Of a DNA stretch of 45,459 nt, positions 8,884-17,342 are shown in pieces; the stretch's first letter is position 1; each line of letters starts with the position of its first letter. A program made the position numbers and the translations under genes. The notes under the pieces are model-generated. The model worked only from the letters and a program-made list of their open reading frames with translations, searched no databases and was not told the origin of the DNA. Source of the DNA: Phycisphaerales bacterium (GTDB lineage Bacteria; Planctomycetota; Phycisphaerae; Phycisphaerales; UBA1924); assembly GCA_029213305.1 (NCBI GenBank), contig JARGPA010000025.1, positions 1 to 45,459 on the forward strand, written 5' to 3'.

Positions 8884-9288
8884 ATGGAACCGTTGATATG
8901 GGTTGTAATTGGATTTAGCATATTTGCGATTCTGATCGTGATCTTTTTCCTGAGCAGTTTGTTTAGCTTGTGGTTTCAGGCATTTCTATCAAATGCTCAA
9001 GTCCCGTTGTCATCGATCATCGCGATGAAATTCCGGAAAGTGAATCCTAAAATCGTCGTGATGAATAAGATCCGCTTGAATAAATCCGGGATCACAACGA
9101 TTGATATCGCCGCACTGGAGAATCATGTCCTCGCTGGCGGAGACTTGAATCAGGTTGTATCAGCGCTGATCTCGGGAACGAAAGCAGGTATTGGATTAGA
9201 TTGGCATGAGTTAACGAAACGTAATCTGGCGGGTCACCATGTCTTACATGAAGTGAATGAGCTCTTGGCCGAGGGCAAAATGGAATAG
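8884..9288 (+). CDS. Half-length FloA paralogue
   Basis: The protein has 134 residues and is alignable with the first 120 or so residues of the full FloA encoded next. Shared blocks are an N-terminal membrane hairpin, [31 protein letters not shown]-x-L-A-G-G and L-D-W. It ends with its own stop after a short divergent tail, before the rest of the SPFH core and the coiled-coil region. The frame is intact with conservative substitutions, so it does not look like a fresh pseudogene. It lacks the domains FloA is thought to need for oligomerisation. It might modulate FloA, or be an old partial duplication. It starts 45 bases after the short NfeD gene without an obvious Shine-Dalgarno sequence. Confidence 0.75.
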   Translation: MEPLIWVVIGFSIFAILIVIFFLSSLFSLWFQAFLSNAQVPLSSIIAMKFRKVNPKIVVMNKIRLNKSGITTIDIAALENHVLAGGDLNQVVSALISGTKAGIGLDWHELTKRNLAGHHVLHEVNELLAEGKME

Positions 9289-9420
9289 CGATCAGGGCTG
9301 GGAATCGATTGATTCAGTACCTTATTGATGTTGAACGCGTATACTGACAAAGTGCGAAGATTCCTCAGATTGGCACTTTTCGCGCCTAGTTTAATTGTTG
9401 AATGAAAGAAGGAGATATTC

Positions 9421-10413
9421 ATGAATCCCTTAGTATGGATCATCATCGGCGTAGCGGCGTTAGTTGTCCTGATCATCTTTGTGGTCATGTTTAACTTCTT
9501 TAACCTTTGGTTTCAAGCTTTTTTATCTCGCGCGAATGTAAAGTTACTTTCGATTATCGCGATGCGTTTTCGACAGGTGAATCCACGAGTTATTGTGATC
9601 AACAAAATTCGTTTGGTGAAAGCGGGCATTGATTCTGTCGGGACTGATGGGCTTGAAAACCATTATCTTGCAGGTGGCAATGTTGGCAATGTTGTTTCTG
9701 CGATGATTTCTGCTTCGAACGCGAATATTGATCTTGATTGGGGAATTGCAACTGCGATCGACCTTGCGGGTCGTGATATTCTCGATGCGGTGAATACCTC
9801 GGTGAATCCGAAAGTGATTGATTGCCCGAACCCGAATCTTGGACGGCCGACTATTGATGCGGTTGCAAAGGACGGGATTCAGCTCAAAGCACGCGCTCGG
9901 GTAACAGTGCGTACGAACCTTTCACGTCTTGTTGGTGGTGCGACAGAAGAAACGATTGTCGCACGTGTCGGCGAAGGTATTGTTTCGAGTATTGGTTCTG
10001 CAGCAACACACAAATCGGTTCTTGAGAACCCAGACGCGATTTCGAAAGCAGTACTCGGGCGTGGACTTGATTCAGGAACTGCCTATGAGATCCTGTCTAT
10101 TGATATCGCAGATGTTGATGTCGGCGTAAATATTGGTGCGAAGCTCCAAGAGGATCAAGCACAAGCAGACACCAAGGTTGCACAAGCGCTTGCTGAAAAA
10201 CGACGAGCGATGGCGGTTGCTCAAGAGCAAGAGTTCCGTGCTGAAGAACAAAAGAACCGTGCGTTGGTTGTACTTGCTGAAGCTGAGGTTCCACGGGCGA
10301 TCTCTGAATCGTTTAGAAGCGGAAACCTTGGGATTATGGATCATTATCGCATGAAGAATATCAATGCAGATACTTCGATGCGTAAGTCGATTGCGGATGA
10401 TGATCAAAAATGA
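9421..10413 (+). CDS. floA: Flotillin-like protein FloA
   Basis: The protein has 330 residues, the usual length for FloA (the former YqfA/UPF0365 family). Residues 1-35 form the membrane-inserted hairpin, and the SPFH-like core follows ([14 protein letters not shown], the V-I-D-C-P-N-P segment and R-A-R-V-T-V-R-T-N). Residues of about 240-290 form the A/E-rich coiled coil ([12 protein letters not shown]). The C-terminus is [13 protein letters not shown], as in the family. In Bacillus, FloA scaffolds functional membrane microdomains and works with NfeD. A strong AAGGAG lies 8 bases before the ATG, and a terminator follows at 10470. A TATACT at 9340-9345 may be its own -10 element. Confidence 0.95.
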   Translation: MNPLVWIIIGVAALVVLIIFVVMFNFFNLWFQAFLSRANVKLLSIIAMRFRQVNPRVIVINKIRLVKAGIDSVGTDGLENHYLAGGNVGNVVSAMISASNANIDLDWGIATAIDLAGRDILDAVNTSVNPKVIDCPNPNLGRPTIDAVAKDGIQLKARARVTVRTNLSRLVGGATEETIVARVGEGIVSSIGSAATHKSVLENPDAISKAVLGRGLDSGTAYEILSIDIADVDVGVNIGAKLQEDQAQADTKVAQALAEKRRAMAVAQEQEFRAEEQKNRALVVLAEAEVPRAISESFRSGNLGIMDHYRMKNINADTSMRKSIADDDQK

Positions 10414-10469
10414 TTTGAATTCAAATCTAATTTAGATTTACATATTACAAACTATAAAGTACTATTTAT

Positions 10470-10501
10470 GAACGCGTCGTTTGTGCGACGCGTTCTTTTT
10501 T
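10470..10501 (+). terminator. Rho-independent terminator of the NfeD/FloA cluster
   Basis: A perfect 10-bp stem (10470-10479 and 10486-10495) with a 6-base loop is followed by six T. It closes the FloA cluster. It also shows that the TTG at 10481, in frame with the next gene, cannot be that gene's start. Confidence 0.9.
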
Positions 10502-10531
10502 ATAATTATCATTTATTATTTTGGGGCAGTT

Positions 10532-11857
10532 ATGAGTAATGTAGAAAAAATATGTGTTCTATGCGGCGAGAGCTGCGTGGGGCAAGCACGGATTAAAAAC
10601 GAGAAGGGGCAATATGCCCATCAAAAGTGTGTAATTGCAAAGCAACAACAAAGTGAATCCATAGTTGAATCAGAATCACTATATGAAGATAGTTATGATG
10701 ACGCACTCGACGGGGGAATGAATGATCTGTTGGATGATCTTGAAGTGGATGGAGCTGAGAATTACTCAGGTGAAATGAGCAATGCTCAAGCTTGTGCTGG
10801 GTGTGGGCAACGAATGAGCGATGGAGCTGTTATCTGCATGGCTTGTGGGTTTAATAGTGAAAATGGCCGAGCAATGCAAACACGGTCTCTTGATACGATA
10901 TCAAAGGGGAACTCAAAAATTGCTTCGATCGGATCAGGCGCTGGCGGGCTTGCGATTAAACCTATTTTGCCCATAATCGGCGCTGTAGTCGGCGGATCGG
11001 TTGGCGCCATTATTTGGGCATTTATTTCTTACAAGTTTAGTGTTGAGATTGGATGGATCGCTGTTGGTGTTGGTTTCCTAACAGGGCTTGGAGCAAGTAT
11101 CGGATCAAGGGGTGAAGGCGGCGCTCTTACTGGCGCGATGGCAGCGCTTATTGCTATGGGCGCGATAACAGCAGGAAAATACGCAGCGGTATCGATTGCA
11201 GTTGAAGAAGCATTTGGAAGCACATATTTTGAACCTCTCACCATTGATGAGGTAAGTGATGAAATGGTGTTCACATTCATGGCTGATCAAATCTGTGAAG
11301 AGAAGATAGAGAATGGAGACTCAATCGGGTGGGAAAATCCGGAACTCTATGTGGATGCTGCTGTGTGGCCGGACGATTACCCTGTTGATATCCGTGATCT
11401 TGCAAATAACGAATGGGGCTCAAAGAGTTTTCAGGAAAAGAGTTCTCTTCGAAAGAATCTATCAGAAAACTGGGGCATGTCTGTAAGCGATGTCGATGAC
11501 GATTGGGCGATCCAAGAGATTGCGGACAATGAGTGTCGGCGCAGGATTAACAACGATGAAGAGATCAACTGGGATAATGAGCGGCTTCCGATGAGCATAA
11601 CAGCTTGGCCTGAAGATTACCCGCAGGAGATTCTTGATCTCACGAACAACCGATGGGTGGATATGGATCCTGACGCTCAGTTTGATTTTCGGATCGTTGT
11701 ACTTGATTCACAAAACAGTGAACGGGACATCGACGGTGAGTTCGGACAAGCAATAATCAAAGAAGGATTAATCCAGAGTTTCATGCACCCGTTGGATTTG
11801 TTGTTTATGGTCCTTGCAGTTGGCACTGCTTATGGTGTTGCATCGAACGAAGGATAG
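10532..11857 (+). CDS. Membrane protein with two zinc-ribbon-like motifs and an internal repeat
   Basis: The protein has 441 residues and is not a family I can name. Residues 7-35 hold C-x-x-C-x3-C and a later H-x-x-C. Residues of about 85-110 hold a second C-x-x-C...C-x-x-C zinc ribbon. Three hydrophobic segments follow (about 135-230), with another at the C-terminus. Between them lie two similar blocks of about 60 residues, each with a conserved A-V/A-W-P-D/E-D-Y-P core followed by D-L-x-N-N-x-W. The frame extends upstream to a TTG at 10481, but that lies inside the preceding terminator, so the ATG at 10532 is chosen; GGGG lies close upstream of it. A TATAAT occurs at 10501-10506. It is probably a cytoplasmic-zinc-ribbon membrane protein; role unknown. 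Confidence 0.65.
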   Translation: MSNVEKICVLCGESCVGQARIKNEKGQYAHQKCVIAKQQQSESIVESESLYEDSYDDALDGGMNDLLDDLEVDGAENYSGEMSNAQACAGCGQRMSDGAVICMACGFNSENGRAMQTRSLDTISKGNSKIASIGSGAGGLAIKPILPIIGAVVGGSVGAIIWAFISYKFSVEIGWIAVGVGFLTGLGASIGSRGEGGALTGAMAALIAMGAITAGKYAAVSIAVEEAFGSTYFEPLTIDEVSDEMVFTFMADQICEEKIENGDSIGWENPELYVDAAVWPDDYPVDIRDLANNEWGSKSFQEKSSLRKNLSENWGMSVSDVDDDWAIQEIADNECRRRINNDEEINWDNERLPMSITAWPEDYPQEILDLTNNRWVDMDPDAQFDFRIVVLDSQNSERDIDGEFGQAIIKEGLIQSFMHPLDLLFMVLAVGTAYGVASNEG

Positions 11858-11871
11858 TAATACAGCATTTA

Positions 11872-14244
11872 CTAATTTATCTCGATCTCTATTTGAAGCT
11901 CCACGGTTTGTGGAGCTTGACATGCATTATTGTTGCATGCTTGGAATGAAACTCCGATGACTGGAGCGCCTGGGGTTGGTCCGACTCCGGGCGCTTTTTC
12001 AATTGCAACTTCGAACTCGATGCGCCCTTCGTTGACCATGAATGAACCTACCGAGTCCAGACCGAACGCTTGCCCTTGGGGGTAGTCTGCGTAGATTGCG
12101 ATACCTTGTCCCTTTGTTAATCCAACGCGGAGAGGAAGCAGCAGCTTTGCAGCGTCGGACTCTCCAGGTTGAGCGGCGACGATGTGGTATCCATTGTCTA
12201 TTTCAAGAGCAATCTTAAAGGATGCAGGTTCATCATCAGACACTTGGATCGTATCGGTAGAGACGAGTACTTTGACAGGAGAGTTTATCTCTGTTGGTTT
12301 CTGGTCTTGGTCTGAACCTGCAAATGCGTAGAGCTTGTTGTATTCTTCTTGATCGAGCATTTTGATCATTGCTCTTGCGGAGTTGATCGATGACATCGGG
12401 AATGATGCGAGCGATGGTGAGATGGAACTGAGGAGATTGACTGCTCGCACGCGGTATGTGTTGGACTGCGCTTCGTTGTCCCGAACTAAATCTGCGATGT
12501 CAACGAGGTTGTTGAGCATCACTCCGATTGCAGAGGGGACTGCGCCGTCGTGGTAGGAACGGGTGCGGACAAATAGATCCGTTTGATTCGCTCTTGTGTC
12601 GTAATAGGAACCTGAATCGTCTGCGAAGAGTTCATGCGCTTGATCCGCGAGATGAATGATGGTGTCAAGCGATGTTTGGTTGCGGGCAAGCGGCGCCTGA
12701 TGGAGTTTGATGAGCCCTGCGATGAAGAGGGCATAGTCTTCGAGTACTGCAGGGATTTTGGAAACATTATCACGGTAGGCGCGGAGGAGTTGCCCATCGG
12801 ATGATCTCATATGTTCGAGGATGAAATCTGTAGCGTGTTGAGCAGCGGCGATATATTTAGGTTCGCTTAGTGCTTCTCCTGCATCGACGAGTGCGGAGAT
12901 GAGTAAACCATTCCAAGCAACAAGGACTTTGTCATCGAGCCTTGGTTGTTTGCGTTGATTGCGAACTGCATAGAGCTTTGAATCGATCGTGTCGAGTTTG
13001 CTATATAGTTCTTCCAAACTTAGATTGTTTTGAGTTGCGTACTCATCTGGACGGACATCCATGCGAAGGACATTGCGTTTTGGTTCTTTTTGATGATGCG
13101 GATCTTGGAAGTTTGTTCCTGCGTTTAAGCCGTAGATATCGAGAGCGAGCTTTGTTTCATCGGAGTCTTTTCCGAGAACTTCGTTGATTTCTGATTTTAT
13201 CCAGAGATAGTTGAGACCTTCTTTGCCGTCAACTTCTGCGTCTTGTGCACTATAGAAACCTGTTGATCCTGGTTCGGATTGTATTGTCATTTCATTGAGA
13301 CAGTAATCGAGCGTTCTTCTCGCTGTGCGAGCGTAGTATGCGTCGTTGTATGTAACTGATGCTTGAGCATAAACACTTGCAAGTTGTGCGTTGTCGTAGA
13401 GCATTTTTTCGAAATGCGGGACAGTCCAGAACTGATCTACAGAGTAACGATGGAATCCGCCTCCGATTTGATCGTTGATCCCCCCTATTGCCATTGCGTC
13501 GAGCGTTGTTTTGGCGGCGGCGTCGAGTGACTCTTGTGTTTTCTCGTCTATGTCGTTTCTGATGTCGAGGAGATAATCGAGGAAGACTGGTTGTGGGAAC
13601 TTTGGTGCGCCTCCGAATCCGCCGTTAGTTTGGTCAAATCTTTGGAGGAGTGCATTGGTAGCATTGATGAGTTGCGGGCGTCCCACTGGAACTGGTTGCT
13701 GATTCTCGGATGCAACTTGTTCAGTTACTGCAGATGCGAGAGATTCTGCTTGTTCGATGACTTTATCGTGTTGTGTTTTCCATGCGTCTGAGAGTCCTTC
13801 GAGGAGTTGCGAGAAGGAGGGTCGGCCGTAGGCGGGTTCAACGGGGAAGTAGGTCCCTGCGTAGAAGGGTTTTCGGTTTGTTGGTTCGAGGAAGACGGAC
13901 ATTGGCCAGCCTCCGGAACCGGAGAAGATTGTGGTGGCGGCCATGTAGATGTCGTCGATATCAGGGCGCTCTTCACGATCGACTTTGATGCAGACATAGT
14001 GCTCGTTCATGATCTTTGCGACTTCTTCGCTTTCGAAGGACTCGCGCTCCATGACATGGCACCAGTAACAAGTAGAGTATCCGATCGAGAGGAAGACAGG
14101 GACATTACGGCGTTGCGCTTCTGCGAATGCTTCGTCGGACCACGGATACCAATCGACAGGGTTGTGGGCGTGCTGGAGTAGGTATGGGGATGTTTCTTCA
14201 GAGAGTCGATTGGTGTGAGTTGGTTGAGCTTTAGCAATATCCAT
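11872..14244 (-). CDS. DUF255 thioredoxin-like protein with DsbD-alpha-like C-terminal domain
   Basis: The protein has 790 residues. The N-terminal DUF255 domain (YyaL/SSP411 family) has the hallmark N-P-V-D-W-Y-P-W and a thioredoxin-like C59-Y-W-C62-H-V-M motif. A six-hairpin alpha/alpha-barrel-like region follows at about 200-640 (G-G-x-[18 protein letters not shown]). The last 125 or so residues look like the immunoglobulin-like N-terminal domain of DsbD, including [12 protein letters not shown] near the end, a cysteine pair typical of DsbD-alpha. No signal peptide is seen, so the protein would be cytoplasmic, which is odd for a DsbD-like domain. The start at 14244 is chosen because a TACAAT hexamer ends five bases upstream; an in-frame ATG lies further up at 14319. 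Confidence 0.85.
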   Translation of the reverse strand: MDIAKAQPTHTNRLSEETSPYLLQHAHNPVDWYPWSDEAFAEAQRRNVPVFLSIGYSTCYWCHVMERESFESEEVAKIMNEHYVCIKVDREERPDIDDIYMAATTIFSGSGGWPMSVFLEPTNRKPFYAGTYFPVEPAYGRPSFSQLLEGLSDAWKTQHDKVIEQAESLASAVTEQVASENQQPVPVGRPQLINATNALLQRFDQTNGGFGGAPKFPQPVFLDYLLDIRNDIDEKTQESLDAAAKTTLDAMAIGGINDQIGGGFHRYSVDQFWTVPHFEKMLYDNAQLASVYAQASVTYNDAYYARTARRTLDYCLNEMTIQSEPGSTGFYSAQDAEVDGKEGLNYLWIKSEINEVLGKDSDETKLALDIYGLNAGTNFQDPHHQKEPKRNVLRMDVRPDEYATQNNLSLEELYSKLDTIDSKLYAVRNQRKQPRLDDKVLVAWNGLLISALVDAGEALSEPKYIAAAQHATDFILEHMRSSDGQLLRAYRDNVSKIPAVLEDYALFIAGLIKLHQAPLARNQTSLDTIIHLADQAHELFADDSGSYYDTRANQTDLFVRTRSYHDGAVPSAIGVMLNNLVDIADLVRDNEAQSNTYRVRAVNLLSSISPSLASFPMSSINSARAMIKMLDQEEYNKLYAFAGSDQDQKPTEINSPVKVLVSTDTIQVSDDEPASFKIALEIDNGYHIVAAQPGESDAAKLLLPLRVGLTKGQGIAIYADYPQGQAFGLDSVGSFMVNEGRIEFEVAIEKAPGVGPTPGAPVIGVSFQACNNNACQAPQTVELQIEIEIN

Positions 14245-14249
14245 TGGGG

Positions 14250-14255
14250 ATTGTA
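14250..14255 (-). promoter_or_regulatory. Putative -10 element, leaderless start of the DUF255 gene
   Basis: T-A-C-A-A-T on the minus strand ends five bases before the ATG at 14244. It is a 5 of 6 match to TATAAT, with no Shine-Dalgarno sequence and no clear -35. Confidence 0.45.
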
Positions 14256-14388
14256 GGATAGAGGAAAGTCGTATGCATGCGTGAGGGACTTGCTTGAGTG
14301 AGTTGAGTGAGAATATCAACCAAGCAAAGAATAAGAATATCGAGTAGGATCATCAGGGAATCAAACTTGCTTATCGAAGGAGTATGAA

Positions 14389-14856
14389 ATGAATCTGAGA
14401 ATTTCGAATCGGGTGCTTGTGGTTTCTGCGAGCGCGATATTTTGTACGGGGATAGGCGGAACGATGACCGGGTGTGAGTCGTCGCAGATTCGGAGTATCT
14501 TGGGATCTGAGACGGCGATGGATTTGCTTTCTCCACTTGTGAAGAACGCGGCGAATACCTATATCAAAGATCTCACTGCGATTGCGGGGTATCTGGACAA
14601 CATTGATACGCTGCAAGGTGTGATGGACTTTGTATCAATGATCAAACCCACTCTTGAACAACTAACAACGGCGTATGAAACTCTCTCGAACACAACAGGC
14701 GATGAACGGCGCTGGTTGCTCGAAGCGTTTGGCCCCGATCTCAATTCGGTGAATGATTTATTCTTGAAACAGTCCGAAGATGTCACGAGCAACTGGACAT
14801 GGAATCGGATTCTGAGTCAGACTCTTGAACAGATCCAGTTGTTTGAATCGGAATGA
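14389..14856 (+). CDS. Small putative lipoprotein
   Basis: The protein has 155 residues and is not recognised. The N-terminus is basic, then hydrophobic, and ends in M-T-G-C near residue 28, which fits a lipobox for Lgt/Lsp processing; an lgt gene is present in this window. The mature part looks alpha-helical, with W-R/W-T-W aromatic residues near the C-terminus and no other cysteine. A strong GAAGGAG lies upstream of the ATG. It is transcribed alone, diverging from the DUF255 gene, and ends at a bidirectional terminator shared with rpiA. The function is unknown. Confidence 0.6.
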   Translation: MNLRISNRVLVVSASAIFCTGIGGTMTGCESSQIRSILGSETAMDLLSPLVKNAANTYIKDLTAIAGYLDNIDTLQGVMDFVSMIKPTLEQLTTAYETLSNTTGDERRWLLEAFGPDLNSVNDLFLKQSEDVTSNWTWNRILSQTLEQIQLFESE

Positions 14857-14888
14857 TTTGAGCGTTTGAACGTCGTAGTTGGTGATTA

Positions 14889-14921
14889 TAAAAAAACCGC
14901 TTCGAGATTGAAGCGGTTTTT
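14889..14921. terminator. Bidirectional rho-independent terminator
   Basis: A perfect 11-bp stem (14893-14903 and 14910-14920) has a 6-base loop, A-rich on the left and T-rich on the right. It lies between convergent genes and can serve both the lipoprotein gene (plus) and rpiA (minus). Confidence 0.9.
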
Positions 14922-14939
14922 AAGTGCATATTTGGATGA

Positions 14940-15635
14940 TCAAAGGCTTGATCGATTGATCTGTTCGATTTCAGCATTTTCGTTTTCGATGAAGATTGTG
15001 TCGGCTTCATCGATGAATAGGCCGTGATCGATGACACCTGGGATGTCGTTGAGCTCTGTTGCGAGCTGTGCGAGGTTCTCGTTCCCGTTGAGGGTTGCGT
15101 CGAGGACGAGGTTTCCGTTATCGGTTATGAAGAGTTGTCCGTTCATGTCTTGACGGATTACGCCGTTGATTCCGATGTGACGGAGCGCTTTGCGAGTTGA
15201 GACGAGTCCAAATGCCATGACGGCGATCGGGAGAGGCGTGTCTGTCCCGATCTGGTCTTCAGCGACTTTGTTGCTGTTTACCATGAATACGGTTTGCTTT
15301 GCGGCCCAGCAGAGGATTCGCTCGCGGGTCATCGCGCCGCGTGAACCTTTCATCACTTGCATCTTACGATCAACAGCGTCAGCGCCGTCGATGAGGATAT
15401 CGAGCTCTTCGAGCATCGCGAAGTCAACAATTTTCAACCCATGTTCGCGTGCAAGATCTTCAGCGCGTTCGGATGCAGCGACACATTGGATGTCGAGCCC
15501 TTCGTTGGTAACGCGCTGTGCGAGGAGTTTGATTCCTCTTGCGGCGGTTCTACCTGCGCCGAGTCCGACTTTCATTCCAGATTGGACGGACGAGATCGCA
15601 GCGAGTGCGAGTTCATCGACAAGTGTGTCTGTCAT
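14940..15635 (-). CDS. rpiA: Ribose-5-phosphate isomerase A
   Basis: The protein has 231 residues, the normal RpiA size. It interconverts ribose-5-phosphate and ribulose-5-phosphate in the pentose phosphate pathway. Signatures are I-D-G-A-D-A-V-D, then M-K-G-S-R-G-A-M-T-R-E-R-I, which keep the acidic and lysine residues of the active site, and a C-terminal P-G-V-I-D-H-G-L-F. Oddities are the phosphate loop, which reads G-L-G-A-G-R-T-A where G-x-G-T-G-S-T-A is usual, and D-G-A-D-A instead of D-G-A-D-E. The frame extends to 15698, but the ATG at 15635 gives the family length. It lies 19 bases after the aldehyde dehydrogenase stop, so the two are probably co-transcribed. Confidence 0.85.
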   Translation of the reverse strand: MTDTLVDELALAAISSVQSGMKVGLGAGRTAARGIKLLAQRVTNEGLDIQCVAASERAEDLAREHGLKIVDFAMLEELDILIDGADAVDRKMQVMKGSRGAMTRERILCWAAKQTVFMVNSNKVAEDQIGTDTPLPIAVMAFGLVSTRKALRHIGINGVIRQDMNGQLFITDNGNLVLDATLNGNENLAQLATELNDIPGVIDHGLFIDEADTIFIENENAEIEQINRSSL

Positions 15636-15654
15636 ATCTTGTTGACCTTGTTGC

Positions 15655-17202
15655 TCACTCAAAGCGGATCCCCTGTGCCAGTTCAAGAGTATCTCCAAAT
15701 CCTGTAGTACATGTCTGGCGTCTCATGTACGCCTTCCATGCGTCGGAACCGGACTCGCGTCCACCTCCGGTGTCTTTCTCGCCTCCGAATGCTCCACCGA
15801 TTTCTGCGCCGGAGGTTCCGAGGTTAACATATGCGAGCCCGCAATCTGATCCTGCCCCTGAGGGGTCTAGGAATCTTTGGGCAGCGTTTGATGAGCCGGC
15901 GAAGATCGCGGACGAGAGTCCTTGAACAACGTCGTTCTGCATCTCAATCGCTTCTTCGAGTGTCTTGTAAGTGAAGACATACAGGATAGGAGCGAATGTT
16001 TCTTCGAGTGCCATCGGGAGTTTGTTGTCCTTTGGTGCTCGGATAATTGTAGGCGAGACAAAGTGTCCTGCTGCTAAATCGCCGTCAAGATTCGTGACTC
16101 TGGTTCCTCCAGTGAGGAGAGTCGCGCCTTGCTCTTGAGCGGTTTTTACTGCGTGCTCGTACGCAACTACGGATTGCTCGTTGATCAACGGACCCATAAG
16201 GGTTCCATCATCGAGCGGATCTCCTATACGAACAGTTTCGTATGCTTTGACTAACTTGTTGCAGAAATCGTCTGCGATTGATTCATGAATGATCAAACGA
16301 CGAGTTGAAGTACATCGTTGGCCGCAAGTTCCCACTGATCCGAATACGGTTGATTTGAGTGCGAGATCGAGGTTTGCGTCTGGCTCGATAATGACTGCGT
16401 TGTTTCCACCGAGTTCCAGGAGAGATTTGCCCAAGCGTCCTGCGACAACGGAACCAACATGACGACCCATTCGACATGATCCAGTTGCGGAGATAAGTGG
16501 GTAACGGCGATCGCGGATCATAGATTCTCCCACGATGTCATCGGTTCCGATGACAAGTTGGAAAAGATCTTCGTAACCCATCTCTGAAGCGACTCTTTGA
16601 GCGATGTCGTTTGTTGCAATCGCGGTAATCGGTGCGATGAGTGATGGTTTCCATACGCAGGTGTCTCCTGCGATTGTCGCGAGCATTGCGTTCCATCCCC
16701 ATACTGCGTTTGGGAAGTTGAACGCGGTGATGATTCCGATGGATCCGAGGGGGAGCCATTGTTCTTTCATCGCGTGCTCAGGGCGTTCACTTGGCATTGT
16801 GATGCCGCAGAGTTGACGGGATTGTCCAACTGCGAAGTCTGCAATATCGATTGTTTCTTGTACTTCTCCGATGCCTTCTGCTTTGATCTTTCCCATTTCG
16901 AGTGAAACGAGTGACCCTAGCTCTTCGAGGACATCGCGGTATGCGTTTCCGATTCTGCGTACGAGCTCTCCTCGTTTTGGAGCTGGAACTTTTCGGAATG
17001 CTTTGAATGCTTCAACTGACTTTGCGGTAACTCGTTCGTAGTCCTCTTTAGAATCGAGGCGGATACCTGCGATTGGTTTTCCCGTTGCGGGGTTATAGGA
17101 AAGGACAATATTGTCCTTTTCTGGAGTTTCATCTCCGCGGATATCTGTGACGATTCGGGGATGGTTTACGAGGTTGAGCTTGGTAAGGAGTTGGTGTGTC
17201 AT
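15655..17202 (-). CDS. ALDH7-type (antiquitin-like) aldehyde dehydrogenase
   Basis: The protein has 515 residues. NAD-dependent aldehyde dehydrogenase motifs are A-F-N-F-P-N (cofactor and oxyanion site), L-E-L-G-G-N-N with the general-base Glu, and G-Q-R-C-T-S-T-R-R with the catalytic Cys at about residue 297. The C-terminal N-L-G-T-S-G-A-E-I-G-G-A-F-G-G-E-K and T-G-G-G-R-E-S-G-S-D-A-W stretches are typical of ALDH7, which oxidises alpha-aminoadipic semialdehyde in lysine catabolism. The substrate here is inferred, since no lysine catabolism neighbour is present. The ATG at 17202 is preferred over 17325; a TATCCT hexamer ends seven bases upstream of it. It is followed by rpiA with a 19-base gap. 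Confidence 0.9.
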   Translation of the reverse strand: MTHQLLTKLNLVNHPRIVTDIRGDETPEKDNIVLSYNPATGKPIAGIRLDSKEDYERVTAKSVEAFKAFRKVPAPKRGELVRRIGNAYRDVLEELGSLVSLEMGKIKAEGIGEVQETIDIADFAVGQSRQLCGITMPSERPEHAMKEQWLPLGSIGIITAFNFPNAVWGWNAMLATIAGDTCVWKPSLIAPITAIATNDIAQRVASEMGYEDLFQLVIGTDDIVGESMIRDRRYPLISATGSCRMGRHVGSVVAGRLGKSLLELGGNNAVIIEPDANLDLALKSTVFGSVGTCGQRCTSTRRLIIHESIADDFCNKLVKAYETVRIGDPLDDGTLMGPLINEQSVVAYEHAVKTAQEQGATLLTGGTRVTNLDGDLAAGHFVSPTIIRAPKDNKLPMALEETFAPILYVFTYKTLEEAIEMQNDVVQGLSSAIFAGSSNAAQRFLDPSGAGSDCGLAYVNLGTSGAEIGGAFGGEKDTGGGRESGSDAWKAYMRRQTCTTGFGDTLELAQGIRFE

Positions 17203-17209
17203 ATGGGCA

Positions 17210-17215
17210 AGGATA
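17210..17215 (-). promoter_or_regulatory. Putative -10 element of the aldehyde dehydrogenase-rpiA unit
   Basis: T-A-T-C-C-T on the minus strand ends seven bases before the ATG at 17202. There is no Shine-Dalgarno sequence, so the mRNA would be leaderless or nearly so. Confidence 0.35.
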
Positions 17216-17342
17216 TGCGAGCGATTTGGGTTTGTGGGGCAGAAAGTTAAAGTGGCTGCAAGCAATTTATTCTTGTTTGAAAGTTGAGATAAATTTGATT
17301 TGATGGGTCTGGAATCTTGATGCATATCGTTGTGGACTGACT

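Noticed and set aside
10481..10531. In-frame TTG start for the zinc-ribbon membrane protein
   Set aside because: It lies inside the stem-loop of the FloA terminator and would give a low-complexity Phe/Ile leader; the ATG at 10532 is better.
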